Assembly (NCBI GenBank): GCA_016703265.1
Contig: JADJCK010000003.1
Location: 124,001-188,000, forward strand
Direction: 5' to 3'
DNA length: 64,000 nt
Source: a bacterium
Lineage (GTDB): Bacteria > Krumholzibacteriota > Krumholzibacteriia > LZORAL124-64-63
Shown: piece by piece, positions 45,400-55,400 of the stretch
Numbering within the stretch: the stretch's first letter is position 1
Layout of the letters: each line of letters opens with the position of its first letter
Program-made: the position numbers and the translations under genes
The notes under the pieces: generated by a model
Database searches by the model: none
Told to the model about the DNA's origin: nothing
The model's input: only the letters and a program-made list of their open reading frames with translations

Positions 45400-46506
45400 T
45401 CACGGGGCAGCCGGCATCGGCGAAGCAGGCGCCAAGGTATGTGAAGGTTCGCCTTGTCGGTGCTCGAATTGCGCCGGCGCAAGTGCCCCCGCGCCTTCGT
45501 GCGCATGGCGATGGCAACGGCCGCACAGCGTGACCAGGTTCTCCGCCCTGTTCGACCCGCCGTGCGCACGCGGCGTGAGGTGGTGCACTTCCAGGAATCG
45601 CGTCGAACGACATCCCGGCGACGTGCAGCGATGGCGATCACGAGCCAGCACCGCAGCGCGCACCTTCGGGGGGATGGTGGCCTTGTTCACCCCGCCGGCG
45701 CGTCGCACCCGCGCGTCACACGCCGCCGCCGCCACTTGCGCCGGCGCAAGTGGAAGCTCGCCACGCTGCGTCACCGCCGCCGCGCTGCCGCAATCGGGGC
45801 ACTGGTGGATGACGATCTGCGTCGTGGGCCCGGCCATCGTCGCACCTTGACCGGCGACCAGCGCCTCGAGTCCCGCCAGCACGGCATCCATGCGGTCAGC
45901 GCCGTTCGCCATCAACCCCAGCTTGTGGGCCTTCTCGAGCAGCGCCTCGAAGCGCGCGACCTGCAGGCCATCGCCCCGCAGGGTGATGGTGGCGGGCAGG
46001 GGCTCGCGCGGCATCGCCGCGGGTTCCGCGAACAGCGGCCCTGCCGATGTCGATGACTTCGACGACGTCGACGAACGGGCAGCGGCCTCACGCCGGCACA
46101 CCTGCTGCACCGCGCACGCCAGTTCACGCCGCCCCGTGGTCGCAGCTTTGGCGACCCACGCCTCCTCGGTGGCGGGCGTCGCCACCCGCGCCACCTGCGT
46201 CGCCTTGGTCCAGCCGAGTTGACCCGACGCCACCGCCTCCTTCAGGACGGGCAGGCGCTCGAGGTCGTCGGCGAGCCGCTTGAACTGCCAGTAGCGGTTG
46301 TCGGTGAAGCCGAGTCCCTCGGTTGCATACAGCTGGAGCGAGGCGAAGCCCAGGCCCCGATAGAGCTCCCGGCGCTGCACTTCGGCGAACCAGAGCACCG
46401 CGCACTCGCGGGCGCGATCGCACACGTCGACGGCCTGGCGCAAGGCGGCGTCGACCTCAGTGGCGGGCAGGCCCGGGGTGAATGCGGTCAGGGCTGTGTT
46501 GGGCAT
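45400..46506 (-). CDS. DUF222-type HNH endonuclease protein (13E12-repeat-like)
   Basis: 368 residues. The N-terminal helical region (CDRARECAVLWFAEVQRRELYRGLGFASLQLYATEGLGFTDN) resembles the DUF222 part of 13E12-type proteins; the C-terminal HNH domain (294-337) has CTSPGC, HHLTPRAHGGSN and LCGRCHRHAHE with paired zinc-binding cysteines and the catalytic His. It probably nicks or cuts DNA, target unknown. Two copies of the palindrome TTGCGCCGGCGCAA lie within the coding sequence (45469-45482 and 45733-45746), both in the phase that encodes LAPAQ. The upstream region is strikingly AT-rich, consistent with acquisition by transfer. Confidence 0.82.
   Translation of the reverse strand: MPNTALTAFTPGLPATEVDAALRQAVDVCDRARECAVLWFAEVQRRELYRGLGFASLQLYATEGLGFTDNRYWQFKRLADDLERLPVLKEAVASGQLGWTKATQVARVATPATEEAWVAKAATTGRRELACAVQQVCRREAAARSSTSSKSSTSAGPLFAEPAAMPREPLPATITLRGDGLQVARFEALLEKAHKLGLMANGADRMDAVLAGLEALVAGQGATMAGPTTQIVIHQCPDCGSAAAVTQRGELPLAPAQVAAAACDARVRRAGGVNKATIPPKVRAAVLARDRHRCTSPGCRSTRFLEVHHLTPRAHGGSNRAENLVTLCGRCHRHAHEGAGALAPAQFEHRQGEPSHTLAPASPMPAAP
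45469..45482. repeat. Palindromic repeat copy inside the HNH gene
   Basis: Perfect 14-base palindrome TTGCGCCGGCGCAA followed by GT, near the 3' end of the HNH coding sequence; encodes LAPAQ on the gene strand. Confidence 0.6.
45729..45750. repeat. Palindromic repeat copy inside the HNH gene (best copy)
   Basis: A 22-base perfect palindrome with core CTTGCGCCGGCGCAAG, extended by CCA on one side and TGG on the other. It lies in the middle of the HNH gene and again encodes LAPAQ. Confidence 0.65.
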
Positions 46507-46554
46507 GATGACCTCGGTTTCCGGGAGGAATTTGAGGCTTTTATTGAAGGCGTA

Positions 46555-46582
46555 AATATAGCGATAATCTATTTTTGCGCAA
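46555..46582 (-). promoter_or_regulatory. Candidate promoter of the HNH gene
   Basis: On the minus strand TTGCGC (46582-46577) is followed after 16 bases by TATATT (46560-46555), within an AT-rich tract, about 50 bases before the ATG at 46506. GAGGT serves as ribosome binding site. Confidence 0.45.
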
Positions 46583-46684
46583 GCTTTTATCGGTTTTTAT
46601 TTGCGTCTGTTCTGTATACTGCACACCGGAGAATTGACAGGACCGACAGATGGGTGCGGAGAGATAGACGAGATTCGGCGCCCC

Positions 46685-46702
46685 ACTTGCGCCGGCACAA
46701 GT
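46685..46702. repeat. Palindromic repeat copy, intergenic
   Basis: ACTTGCGCCGGCACAAGT, one mismatch from the perfect 18-base palindrome. Confidence 0.55.
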
Positions 46703-46713
46703 CTCGCGATCGC

Positions 46714-46758
46714 GTGAGACCTGACCGTTCGCGACTTGCGCCGGCGCCAGCGACTCAC
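46714..46758. repeat. 45-base extended palindromic repeat, copy A
   Basis: Begins GTGAGAC and ends CTCAC, with CTTGCGCCGGCGC in the middle. It matches the element at 58095-58139 at 40 of 45 positions with no gap, so the repeat unit is longer than the palindrome core. Confidence 0.65.
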
Positions 46759-46811
46759 TGGCACGGTCATCTGTTCACAACCGGCCCGGGGAACACCCGG
46801 CCGACCACGAT

Positions 46812-47966
46812 CTACCTGAACTGCGCCACCGCCGCAGCCTCGTCGGCTGCCCGCACCGCAGCATGGGCACTCACGGCCCCATCTTCATCGGTCGTGAAGT
46901 ACAGCACGTAGTGTGCGGAAAGATGCAGCCCGCGGGCCAGCGTCGTCGTCCGGGCCAGGATCTCGCCGCGGTCATTGATCAACCGGTAGCTCGACAGGGC
47001 CGACCCGGAATCAGGGGGCCCTTCGATGAGCAGCAGGCCGCCCGGCGTGCGGGAAATCCGTTCGATGATGGGCTTGTCGTAGAGCGGCTTGTCATAGGAC
47101 TCGATGACGCGGCCGTATCGGTTCCACCAGTCGGGGTACCGGGAAGCCACGAGCTCCTTGTGCTCCGCTCGCCAGCGTCCCAGTTCCTGGCTGGAAACAG
47201 GCACAGGCCCGGGCAGCTGCGTTTCGATCTCGCGGACGAGCCGTCCGGCGTGATCGAGCACGCGGAGCCGGGGGCTCATGCCGTTGGTCCAGAGCACCTC
47301 ATCGTCGTCCAGCGGCAGCCAGTGGAAGCCGGGCGTGAACGGCAGGTTCGATTCCCCGCCGTTGGGCAACGTGGAGATCGACCTGGTGTCGCTCGTCTTC
47401 ACGATGGTCGAGACGACCGCACCCAGGCTGTCGATGCGGGCGAGTGACCGCGGGGTGTCGTAGAGGAAATAGCTGTCCTTCGCGTGTGCCACCACGTTGA
47501 AGCCGAACTGGACCAGGAACCCTCCGCCGCGCAGCGGGCTGGCTGCCGCCACGCCGAAGGCCACGTCCAGCTGCGGCGACAGCACGCGCACCAGGTCGCC
47601 GTTCAGCTTCATGATCGTCAGCCAGTGGTGCCCGCCGTAGTATTCCGCGAAGTAGATCCGGTCTTTCCCGATGAAGCCGAAGCTCGCGCCGTCGGCACGC
47701 TGGAATCGCCCCGGGCCTTCGCCCTCGCCACCGAGCCGGTACCGGTATTCCCCGGTGGGCCCATAGACCTTGATGGTGGCATCGCCGGTATCCAGGACGT
47801 AGAGATTGCCGTCCGGTCCCTCCTCGACCTGTTCCGGCGAGAGGAGCATGCCCTCCTGTTCGTCTTCGCCGCCCAGGACCAGAGGGGCCGCGCTGGCGGC
47901 GATGGCGGAAGCCGGCGGCACCAGGAGCACGGCTGTTGCGAGTGCGATGATGACGATGGACCTCAT
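46812..47966 (-). CDS. Secreted NHL/6-bladed beta-propeller-like protein
   Basis: 384 residues from the ATG at 47966, giving the signal peptide MRSIVIIALATAVLLVPPASAIAASA. Blade-like strands recur (EQVEEGPDGNLYVLDTGDATIKVYGPTGEYRYRLGGEGEGPGRF, DEVLWTNGMSPRLRVLDHAGRLVREI), as in NHL or 6-bladed propeller proteins. No enzyme motif recognised. A GTG ten codons upstream (47996), preceded by GAGGGG at 8 bases, is a real alternative start. Divergent from the plus-strand propeller gene. Confidence 0.75.
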   Translation of the reverse strand: MRSIVIIALATAVLLVPPASAIAASAAPLVLGGEDEQEGMLLSPEQVEEGPDGNLYVLDTGDATIKVYGPTGEYRYRLGGEGEGPGRFQRADGASFGFIGKDRIYFAEYYGGHHWLTIMKLNGDLVRVLSPQLDVAFGVAAASPLRGGGFLVQFGFNVVAHAKDSYFLYDTPRSLARIDSLGAVVSTIVKTSDTRSISTLPNGGESNLPFTPGFHWLPLDDDEVLWTNGMSPRLRVLDHAGRLVREIETQLPGPVPVSSQELGRWRAEHKELVASRYPDWWNRYGRVIESYDKPLYDKPIIERISRTPGGLLLIEGPPDSGSALSSYRLINDRGEILARTTTLARGLHLSAHYVLYFTTDEDGAVSAHAAVRAADEAAAVAQFR

Positions 47967-48163
47967 CGGTCCGGAGATAGAGAATGGAATAGGCACGCCA
48001 CCGTCCCCTCGCTGCAGCCGCGAAGCGCCCCCTGACACCGCGCGAGTATTCCCAGACGGCGGCCCGGATGTCAATCGACCTGCCCCGCCCCCGGGGAACC
48101 CGCACGCCCCCCGCGGCGTTACCCCGAATTCCCCCGTGGAGCACACGACAAAGGAGCCCGCAC

Positions 48164-49165
48164 TTGCTCAACCGTACCATCGCCACCGTCGCCACGGTTC
48201 TCCTGCTGGCAGGCACGGCCACATCCGCACAGGCGCAGTTCGTGGCCCGCAAGCCCGGTACGGGCGCCATCAGCGAATTCGTTCGCCGGATCTTCCAGGA
48301 CACGAAAGGCAACCTGTGGTTCGGCACGAACGGCGACGGGGTGTGCGTCTACGAGCGCCCGCTGCTCACTTACTACTCGACCCGGCAGGGCTTCGGCGGC
48401 GACGCGGTCCGCGGCATCGTCGGGGACAAGGGCGGCAACGTCTGGTTCGCGACGTCCGGCGGCGTCACCCGGTACGACGGGACCGTGTTCGTGAATTTCA
48501 CCGTCGAGGACGGGCTGAGCCATGACGACGTCTGGAGTCTCCTGATCGACCGCAAAGGGACGATCTGGGCAGGCACCTTCGGCGGAGCGTGCCGCTTCGA
48601 CGGCAAGCGTTTCGTCCCCTTCGCCCTGCCACCGGCGGCGACCGACCCGGGCCGCGGCGTCTCGGGCCCGAACATGGTCTACAGCATCATGGAGGACCGC
48701 GCCGGGAACCTGTGGTTCGCCACCGGCGGCGGCGCGTACCGGTATGACGGCACATCGTTGCGCAATTACTCGGAAAAGGACGGCCTGTGCGACGACGCCA
48801 TCAACGACATCCTGGAAGACCGCGAAGGGAACATCTGGTTCGCGACGCCCTATGACGGCGTCTGCCGCTTCGACGGCACGACGTTCACCAACGTGACGGT
48901 GCAGGAAGGCCTGCAAGGGACGGAAGTCTGGGATCTCTACGAGGATCGTGCGGGCAACATCTGGTTCCCCGCCGAGAACGCCGGCCTGTACCGGTACGAT
49001 GGGAAGTCCTTCGCGAATTTCCACAAGGGACAGGGCCTGGACAGCGGCGCCATCCAGTGCACCTTCGAGGATCGGGATGGCCGCATCTGGGCCGGCGGCC
49101 ACCTGGGGTTGTATCGGCTGGAGGGCGGTTCATTCTTCAAGGTCACGGCCGACGGGCCGTGGTGA
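48164..49165 (+). CDS. Secreted beta-propeller of two-component-regulator (Reg_prop) repeats
   Basis: 333 residues from a TTG start at 48164 with AAAGGAG seven bases upstream; a signal peptide follows (MLNRTIATVATVLLLAGTATSAQA). At least six repeats of about 40 residues carry the Reg_prop signature (IFQDTKGNLWFGTNGDGVCVY, IMEDRAGNLWFATGGGAYRYDG, ILEDREGNIWFATPYDGVCRFDG). In hybrid sensors this propeller precedes a kinase, but here it stands alone, so it may be a secreted binding protein or a partner of a membrane sensor encoded elsewhere. Confidence 0.85.
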   Translation: MLNRTIATVATVLLLAGTATSAQAQFVARKPGTGAISEFVRRIFQDTKGNLWFGTNGDGVCVYERPLLTYYSTRQGFGGDAVRGIVGDKGGNVWFATSGGVTRYDGTVFVNFTVEDGLSHDDVWSLLIDRKGTIWAGTFGGACRFDGKRFVPFALPPAATDPGRGVSGPNMVYSIMEDRAGNLWFATGGGAYRYDGTSLRNYSEKDGLCDDAINDILEDREGNIWFATPYDGVCRFDGTTFTNVTVQEGLQGTEVWDLYEDRAGNIWFPAENAGLYRYDGKSFANFHKGQGLDSGAIQCTFEDRDGRIWAGGHLGLYRLEGGSFFKVTADGPW

Positions 49166-49421
49166 ACCGCGCGCCGCCGACCATGTTGCCGAGTAATAGG
49201 GCCGGGCCGTCGGATCACGATAATATACCTGAGGCAGGCACCCCGGTCACACCGCCGACACGACCGGCCACCGGTAGCCGGGACCCGGAACGCCACCCTG
49301 TTCGCTTCGGCATGCCAGAGCGTATGACTCCTCGATAACACGATACAGCCTGGCGCCGCCAGCCCCCACTGCCCGGGGCGCTACGGCCCGGCCACCAACC
49401 TGTGTCATCGAGGGGGAACCC

Positions 49422-52232
49422 ATGACTTGGCGAATGAAGTCTGCGGGGGCGCTGACGCTGGCGGCGCTCGCGGTGGTCAGTCTGCTACCGGCGGCGGGCT
49501 CGGCCCAATGCGAAGACTGGATTCAGGGCCCGCTGGACGACGGCACCCTGCCCAACGGCGCGGACGGCGTCATCTACGATTCCATTACGTGGGACCCCGA
49601 CGGCGCCGGGCCGCTGCTGGAGCGGTTGGTGGTGGCGGGCAGTTTCAACTCGATCGGCGGCGTGACCGCGAACAACGTGGCACAGTACGACCCGTCGACG
49701 GCGCAGTGGCAGCCGTTCGGCAGCGGCATCGCGCGCATCGTCTACTGCCTCGCCGTGTTCAACGGCGAGGTCGTGGCCGGCTGCAACGGCGACAACAACG
49801 AGGGCACGTTCGACGAGACCGTCCAGCGCTGGACCGGCACCACCTGGGAAAACCTGTCGGCCACGAACACGGGCGACGTGTACGACATGATCGTCTACGG
49901 CGGCTCGCTTTACATCGCCGGCACCTTCATCACCCAGTTCGTGATTCCCGGCAGTGACCCGGCGCACTTCATCGCGCGCTGGATTCCCGGCTCGTTCAAG
50001 TGGGAGGACGTGAACCAGGCCGATTTCGGCTCGCAGACGAACACCGCCGTGCAGGCGCTGGCCGAGTACAACGGCGAGCTCTACGCCGCGGGCTGGAAGG
50101 CGAGCACCAGCAGCGGCACCGGCAGCGCCATCCACATCACGCATGGCAGCGGCGCCGCGCCATGGACCACCATCACCGACGGCACCGACCCCGGCGGCAT
50201 CTACGATCTGGACGTGTTCGCGGGCGAGCTGCTGATCGCCGGCGGGTTCCTCGACATCAACGGCGTCACCTGCCACAACTTCGCCGGCTGGAACGGGAGT
50301 TCCTTCCACGCCTTCCAGGGCGGTGTGAGCAACCCGTCGGGCAGCTCCACGATCTGGAGCATCGCCATCCACGAGGGCATCTGCATCAGCGGCTCCTTCA
50401 CTGTCGCCGGCGGCACCCCCGCCAGCCGGGTGGCCTTCTGGCCGCCGGGCGGCTCGGCCTGGCAGGCCCGCGGCCCCGGCACCAACGGCGTGGTCTACGA
50501 TCTGACGTCGTACCGCGGCGAACTCATTGCCGTGGGAGCCTTCAGTGACGCGGGGGTACCGGCCAACGATATCGCGCACTGGAACGGCACCAGCTGGGCG
50601 CCGTTCGGAGGCGGCACGGCGAACTACGTGGCGGCGTTCGTGGCCTACAACGGGCGGCTGGTCGCCGGCGGCTCGTTCGTGCAGCCGACGCAGTCGCTCG
50701 TCACGGCCAACAACATCGCCGGTTGGAACGGAGGCCCGCTGTCGGCTTTCGGCACCGGCATGGACGGCATCGTCTACGCCCTGGAGTCGTTCAAGTACCC
50801 CGGTATCAACGGCTCGTACGAGTTGATCGCCGGCGGCCTCTTCTCGACGGCCGGCGGTGTCGGGGCGCCGCGCGTCGCCCGCTGGCGCGAGTCCCCGTTC
50901 GGCGGCTTCCCTCCGCCGGCCTGGGAGGCGATGGGCGCCGGCTTCGACTTCAGCGTGTACGCCATCGAGCGCTCGGGCGGCTTCACCTATGCCGGCGGCA
51001 GTTTCACGATGTCGGGCGCCAATGCGGTCTCGCGCATCGCGCGCTGGAACGAAACGACCGACGTCTGGGAGAACCTCACCGCCCTTGGCGGCATGAACGG
51101 CGCCGTCTACGCCCTGAAGGAGTTCAACGGCTCGCTGTATGCCGGCGGCTCGTTCACCACGGCGGGCGGCAGTTCCACCGGTGGCCTGGCCCGCTGGACG
51201 GGCACGAGCTGGGTGCCGGTCGGCGGCTTTTTCGCGGGCACCGTCTACGCGCTGGAGGTCTTCAACGGCAGCCTGATCATCGGCGGGCAGTTCGCCGGCC
51301 TGGCCGGCAGCCCGAACATCGCGCGCTGGGACGGTGCCAACTACTTCAACCTGGGCTTCGGGGGGACGAACTCCATCGGCGTGCGCGCGCTGAGGACCAA
51401 CGGCGCGCGGCTCTACGCGGCGGGCACCTTCACGGCCATCGGCGGCGTCAGCGCCAACAACGTGGCCTGGTGGGACGGTGCTGCCTGGCACGATGCGAAT
51501 GGCGGCACCAACACGGCGGCAAGGGCCCTGGGGTCGCTGTTCAACGAGGTGCATGTGGGCGGCGACTTCGTCAGCGTGCAGGGCGGCACCACCTACACGC
51601 CGCACTGGGCTCGCTACACCGAGACCGGTGTGCCCTGGATCTCGCTGAACCCGACGCCGTTCTCGCAGACGGTCAGCCCCGGCGCCACGGTGGTCTTCTC
51701 GGCCGCGGCAGGCGGCGGCTTCCCGGGCCTGGCCTACCAGTGGACGCACAACAACGTGCCTCTGGTCAACGGCACCGGCGCCTACGGGTCGACGATCACG
51801 GGCGCGCAGACCCAGGTGCTCACCATTGCGAACGTCGTGTTTGCCGACCAGGGCGCCTACCGCCTGGTCGTGACCAACGGCTGCGGCAGCGTCACGAGCG
51901 GCGTCGGCACGTTGGCTTTCCCGGCCACCTCGGATGTGGCGTCCGAAGCGCGCGTGAGCATCTTCCATTCGATCGGCCCCAACCCGACCGGGAGCGAGTC
52001 GACGCTCTCGTTCTCGCTGGCCGAGGACGCCGACGTGCGCTACTCGGTCTTCGACTTGCGCGGCCGGCGTGTGCGCCAGGTGGACCTTGGGCACATGCCC
52101 GCCGGCCGCTTCGAGGCGCGCTGGGACACGCGCGACGCCGGCGGCCGCCAGGTGGCAGCCGGCGTCTACTTCGTCAGCCTGGACCTGGGCGACCGGCGGC
52201 TGGGTGCCCGGAGGCTGACGATCGTGCGGTAG
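49422..52232 (+). CDS. Large secreted propeller-repeat protein with Ig-like and FlgD-type C-terminal domains
   Basis: 936 residues, signal peptide MTWRMKSAGALTLAALAVVSLLPAAGSAQ. Some fifteen repeats of 40-60 residues with the pattern VYALxxFNGxLYAGGxFxxAGG...VARW..xxW..xG fill residues 45-740, forming probable kelch/delta-60-like propellers. An Ig-like domain (about 745-830: NPTPFSQTVSPGATVVFSAAAGG...DQGAYRLVVTNGCG) and a FlgD-type Ig domain (SIGPNPTGSESTLSFSLAEDADVRYSVFDLRGRRV...GRQVAAGVYFVSL) follow. ATG at 49422 is preceded by GAGGGGGAA. Probably a surface-exposed or exported adhesin or scaffold. Confidence 0.85.
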   Translation: MTWRMKSAGALTLAALAVVSLLPAAGSAQCEDWIQGPLDDGTLPNGADGVIYDSITWDPDGAGPLLERLVVAGSFNSIGGVTANNVAQYDPSTAQWQPFGSGIARIVYCLAVFNGEVVAGCNGDNNEGTFDETVQRWTGTTWENLSATNTGDVYDMIVYGGSLYIAGTFITQFVIPGSDPAHFIARWIPGSFKWEDVNQADFGSQTNTAVQALAEYNGELYAAGWKASTSSGTGSAIHITHGSGAAPWTTITDGTDPGGIYDLDVFAGELLIAGGFLDINGVTCHNFAGWNGSSFHAFQGGVSNPSGSSTIWSIAIHEGICISGSFTVAGGTPASRVAFWPPGGSAWQARGPGTNGVVYDLTSYRGELIAVGAFSDAGVPANDIAHWNGTSWAPFGGGTANYVAAFVAYNGRLVAGGSFVQPTQSLVTANNIAGWNGGPLSAFGTGMDGIVYALESFKYPGINGSYELIAGGLFSTAGGVGAPRVARWRESPFGGFPPPAWEAMGAGFDFSVYAIERSGGFTYAGGSFTMSGANAVSRIARWNETTDVWENLTALGGMNGAVYALKEFNGSLYAGGSFTTAGGSSTGGLARWTGTSWVPVGGFFAGTVYALEVFNGSLIIGGQFAGLAGSPNIARWDGANYFNLGFGGTNSIGVRALRTNGARLYAAGTFTAIGGVSANNVAWWDGAAWHDANGGTNTAARALGSLFNEVHVGGDFVSVQGGTTYTPHWARYTETGVPWISLNPTPFSQTVSPGATVVFSAAAGGGFPGLAYQWTHNNVPLVNGTGAYGSTITGAQTQVLTIANVVFADQGAYRLVVTNGCGSVTSGVGTLAFPATSDVASEARVSIFHSIGPNPTGSESTLSFSLAEDADVRYSVFDLRGRRVRQVDLGHMPAGRFEARWDTRDAGGRQVAAGVYFVSLDLGDRRLGARRLTIVR

Positions 52233-52444
52233 CCCCGCGCGGATCGCAGGTGCCCCGGCCCAAGGCGGCTGCGGGACGTGTCGGGGAGCGGCCGCGCCAG
52301 GTCCAGGTGCGGCCGCTTCCACGCCGGCGGCCCGTGTGGGCGCCCCGTTACCCAGCGAAAACCGTACCGATTGAATCCGAGATCTATTATCATATTCCCT
52401 GAGTATCCTGCCTGGGTAAGCTCCATACCGGGGAGTAGGGTGAC

Positions 52445-55400
52445 ATGTCCCGTCGTATTCTGCTGGCAACCCTCGCGTGCCTGGTGATCGGACCGGATAC
52501 GGCCCGGACCGAGACTGCGCCCGCGGTGCCAGTGACCGTGCCCGAACTGATCGCGGCCTCGCGCCACGCCTTCGACAACCGACGCTACGCGCGCGCCGAC
52601 TCGCTGGCCGAGACGGCCTGCGCGCAACTGCGCGGCGCCGACAGCGCCGACCCCCTCGAGCATGCGACCGCGCTGGTCTGCCTGTCGCGCGCCCGGGCGG
52701 CGCGCCGGTCGCTGGCCGATTCGGTGGCGGTGCGCTCGGCGCGGCAAGCGCTGGTCCTGCTGCCGGCGGGCGGCCGGGAGCACAACCTGGTGCGAGCCGA
52801 CGCTCACGATGTGCTGTCGCTGATTCTCGACGACCAGAATCGCTCGGACCTTGCGCTGGGCCACGCGCACCGGGCCATGAACCTGCGCCGCGCCTGCTAC
52901 GGCGACATTCATGAGGAGGTGGCCGAGTCTTACTACCGGCTGGGCAGTGCCCAGATGAGCCTTGGCTATCTCGACTCGGCGCTGACGACCATGCGGGCTG
53001 GCCTCGAGACGCGCCTGCGTTGCGAGATCAAGGCGGATCGCCGCATCGGCGATTTCCATTGCGAGATCGCCTGGCTGCTCGAGTATGAGGGCGACCTCGA
53101 CGGTGCCCGGGCCAGCCTGGACGACGCGCTTCGCGAGTACGAGGCGCGCAAGGGTCCGCGCCACCCGGCCATGAGCATGGGCCTGCAGCGGGCGGGCTTG
53201 TTCGAGATGAGGAGCGGCGACATTTCCCGTGCGATCGACCTCACGCAGCAGGCGCTGGAGATCGCCGAGACGGTTCCCGGCATCAATCCCGCCAACCTCG
53301 CCCTGCAGCGGACCAACCTGGGGATCCAGCTGACCGAGGTTGGGGAACCGGTGCGCGCCAACCGCCTGCTCCGCGAGGCCTTGGCCGTCTATCAGGAGCA
53401 ACTCGGACTGGACCATCGCGAGACCCTCTGGGCCGAGGTGGCGCTGGCCACGACCGAATCGGCGCTCGGCGACACGGCCGAAGCAGCAGCCCGGTTCCGC
53501 AGCGTCTGCCGCCGCTTCGAGGCCGGCGAATCGCTCACGACCACGGGCGCGCTGACCGATGCGCGTGCAGGCCTGGCCGAGATCCTCAGGGACAGCGATC
53601 CGCGCGCGGCGCTCGACCTGATCGAAGCGGCCGAGGCCGCCGAACTGGCGGAACCGGAATGCAACTGGAAACAGGTCGCCGAAGCGCAACGGATCCGGAT
53701 GAGCCTCCTGGCCGACCTGGGGGACCGCCAGGCGGTGGTGCGTCAGGATTCGGCACTGACCCGCACGCTCGACGAACACGACCTGCGGGGCACGGACATC
53801 GAGGCCTGGGCCCTGGCCGACGGAGGCCTGGCCCTGGCTCGCATCGGCCGCGTCGACGACGCGGTCGCCCGGACGCGCGCCGGAGCCGCGCTGTCGCGCA
53901 CGCTGCTGCTGCGCGACCTGCACGCACTGCCCGACCGCGAGGGCCTGACCCTGTCCGGTGTACACTCGACATCGCTCGACGCACTGCTGGCCCTGACCCT
54001 CGAGGGCCACGGCGAGGCGGCAGCGGCCTGGGACGAGCTGATCCGTTGGCGTGGCCTGGTGCGCGACGAGGTGATGCGGCGGCGCCCGCCGTCGGAAGCC
54101 TCGCGCGACACGGCCGCGCTGCGTGCCCACGCCGCCTGGATGACGGCCACGCGGCGCCTGGCGCAGTTCGAGGTGCGCGCGGCCGGCGAAGCGGACGACG
54201 CTACGCAGGCGCAGTTGGCCAAGCTGCGGGCGCGGGCCGACGATACAGAACGCCGCTGGGCCAAGGTCGCGCCGCGCGCGCGCGAGCAGGGCGACTCGGC
54301 TGCCGGCGGGGCCAGCCTGGCCGCCGTGCGCGCGGCGCTGCGGCCCGGCACGGCGCTGGCGGCATTCGCGACCGTGCGCCAGCGCGGAAGGCCGGAACGC
54401 CTGGCGGCGTTTGTGCTCGACACGCGGCGCCGCGTGCACCTGCGCGACCTGGGACCCAGCAAACGTATCGAGACCGCCCTGGCGCTGTGGCGTGACCTAG
54501 CTGGCCGCTCTCCCCAGGGCAAGCCCGGTGCCGAGCTCGCGTGCCGCGAGGCCGGCCGCCGGCTGAGCGAGCTGACCTGGGACGTCATCGCGCCCCTGGC
54601 CGGCGAAGCCGGCGAGATCGTCATTGTGACCGACGGGCTTTTGCACCGCCTGCCGTGGGCGGCGCTTCCGGCGGGCAACGATACCTACCTCGTCGAGCGC
54701 GGGCCCACCGTCCGCGAGCTCGAGGCGGAGCGCGACCTGCTGCGCAACGAAGCTGGCCCCCGCGCTTCGGGCCTGCTCGCGGTCGGCGGCGTGGACTTCG
54801 GGAGCACCGATGGAGCGGCGCAGCCCGCTGCCGCACCGGCCGGGCCACGCCCGCTGACGATCGCTTCCACGCGCGCGGTCCTGCCCGATTGCCGCGCCGG
54901 CCAGCCGCTCGAGTTCACACCGCTTCCCGGCACCGAGCGCGAGATCGAAGCCATCGCCCGCGAGCACGGCGACGACGTTCAGGTGCTGCGTGGCGCCGCA
55001 GCTGTGGAAGCTGCCTTCAAGCGGCTGGCTCCCGGCCGCGGCGTGATCCATGTGGCCACGCACGCGGTGGACCTCGACGATCTCTGCGCCGCCGGGACGG
55101 CACCGAACAAACGGGGCGTGGGCGGCTTGGCTGCGATAGCCGAGGCACGCCCGGAGCCCGCGGCCGCCAGCCTGCCGATGTCGCCCTGGCTCGGCCGCCG
55201 CGTGGTGCTGGCGCTGGCGGGCGCCAACGCTGCAGCCGCAGGCATCGACGAGAACGAGGGCCTGCTCACCGCCAGCGAGGTGGCGACTCTCGACCTGCGC
55301 GGCACCGACTGGGTCGTGCTTTCCGCCTGCGAATCGGGCGTGGCTGCCAACTGGAACCGCGAGGGCGTGCTCGGGCTGACGAGAGCGTTCCGCCTGGCCG

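Larger units (their letters stand above)
46507..46811. other. AT-rich intergenic region upstream of the HNH gene
   Basis: 305 bases with no gene. Bases 46530-46640 are markedly AT-rich compared with the rest of the window and contain the likely HNH promoter and a TGCGCAAGC half-copy of the palindrome (46575-46584). Two further repeat copies lie at 46685-46702 and 46714-46758. Confidence 0.6.

Noticed and set aside
49485..52469. 994-codon open frame antisense to the propeller-repeat protein
   Set aside because: Composition is typical of an antisense shadow in GC-rich DNA; the plus strand has the signal peptide, repeats and C-terminal domain.
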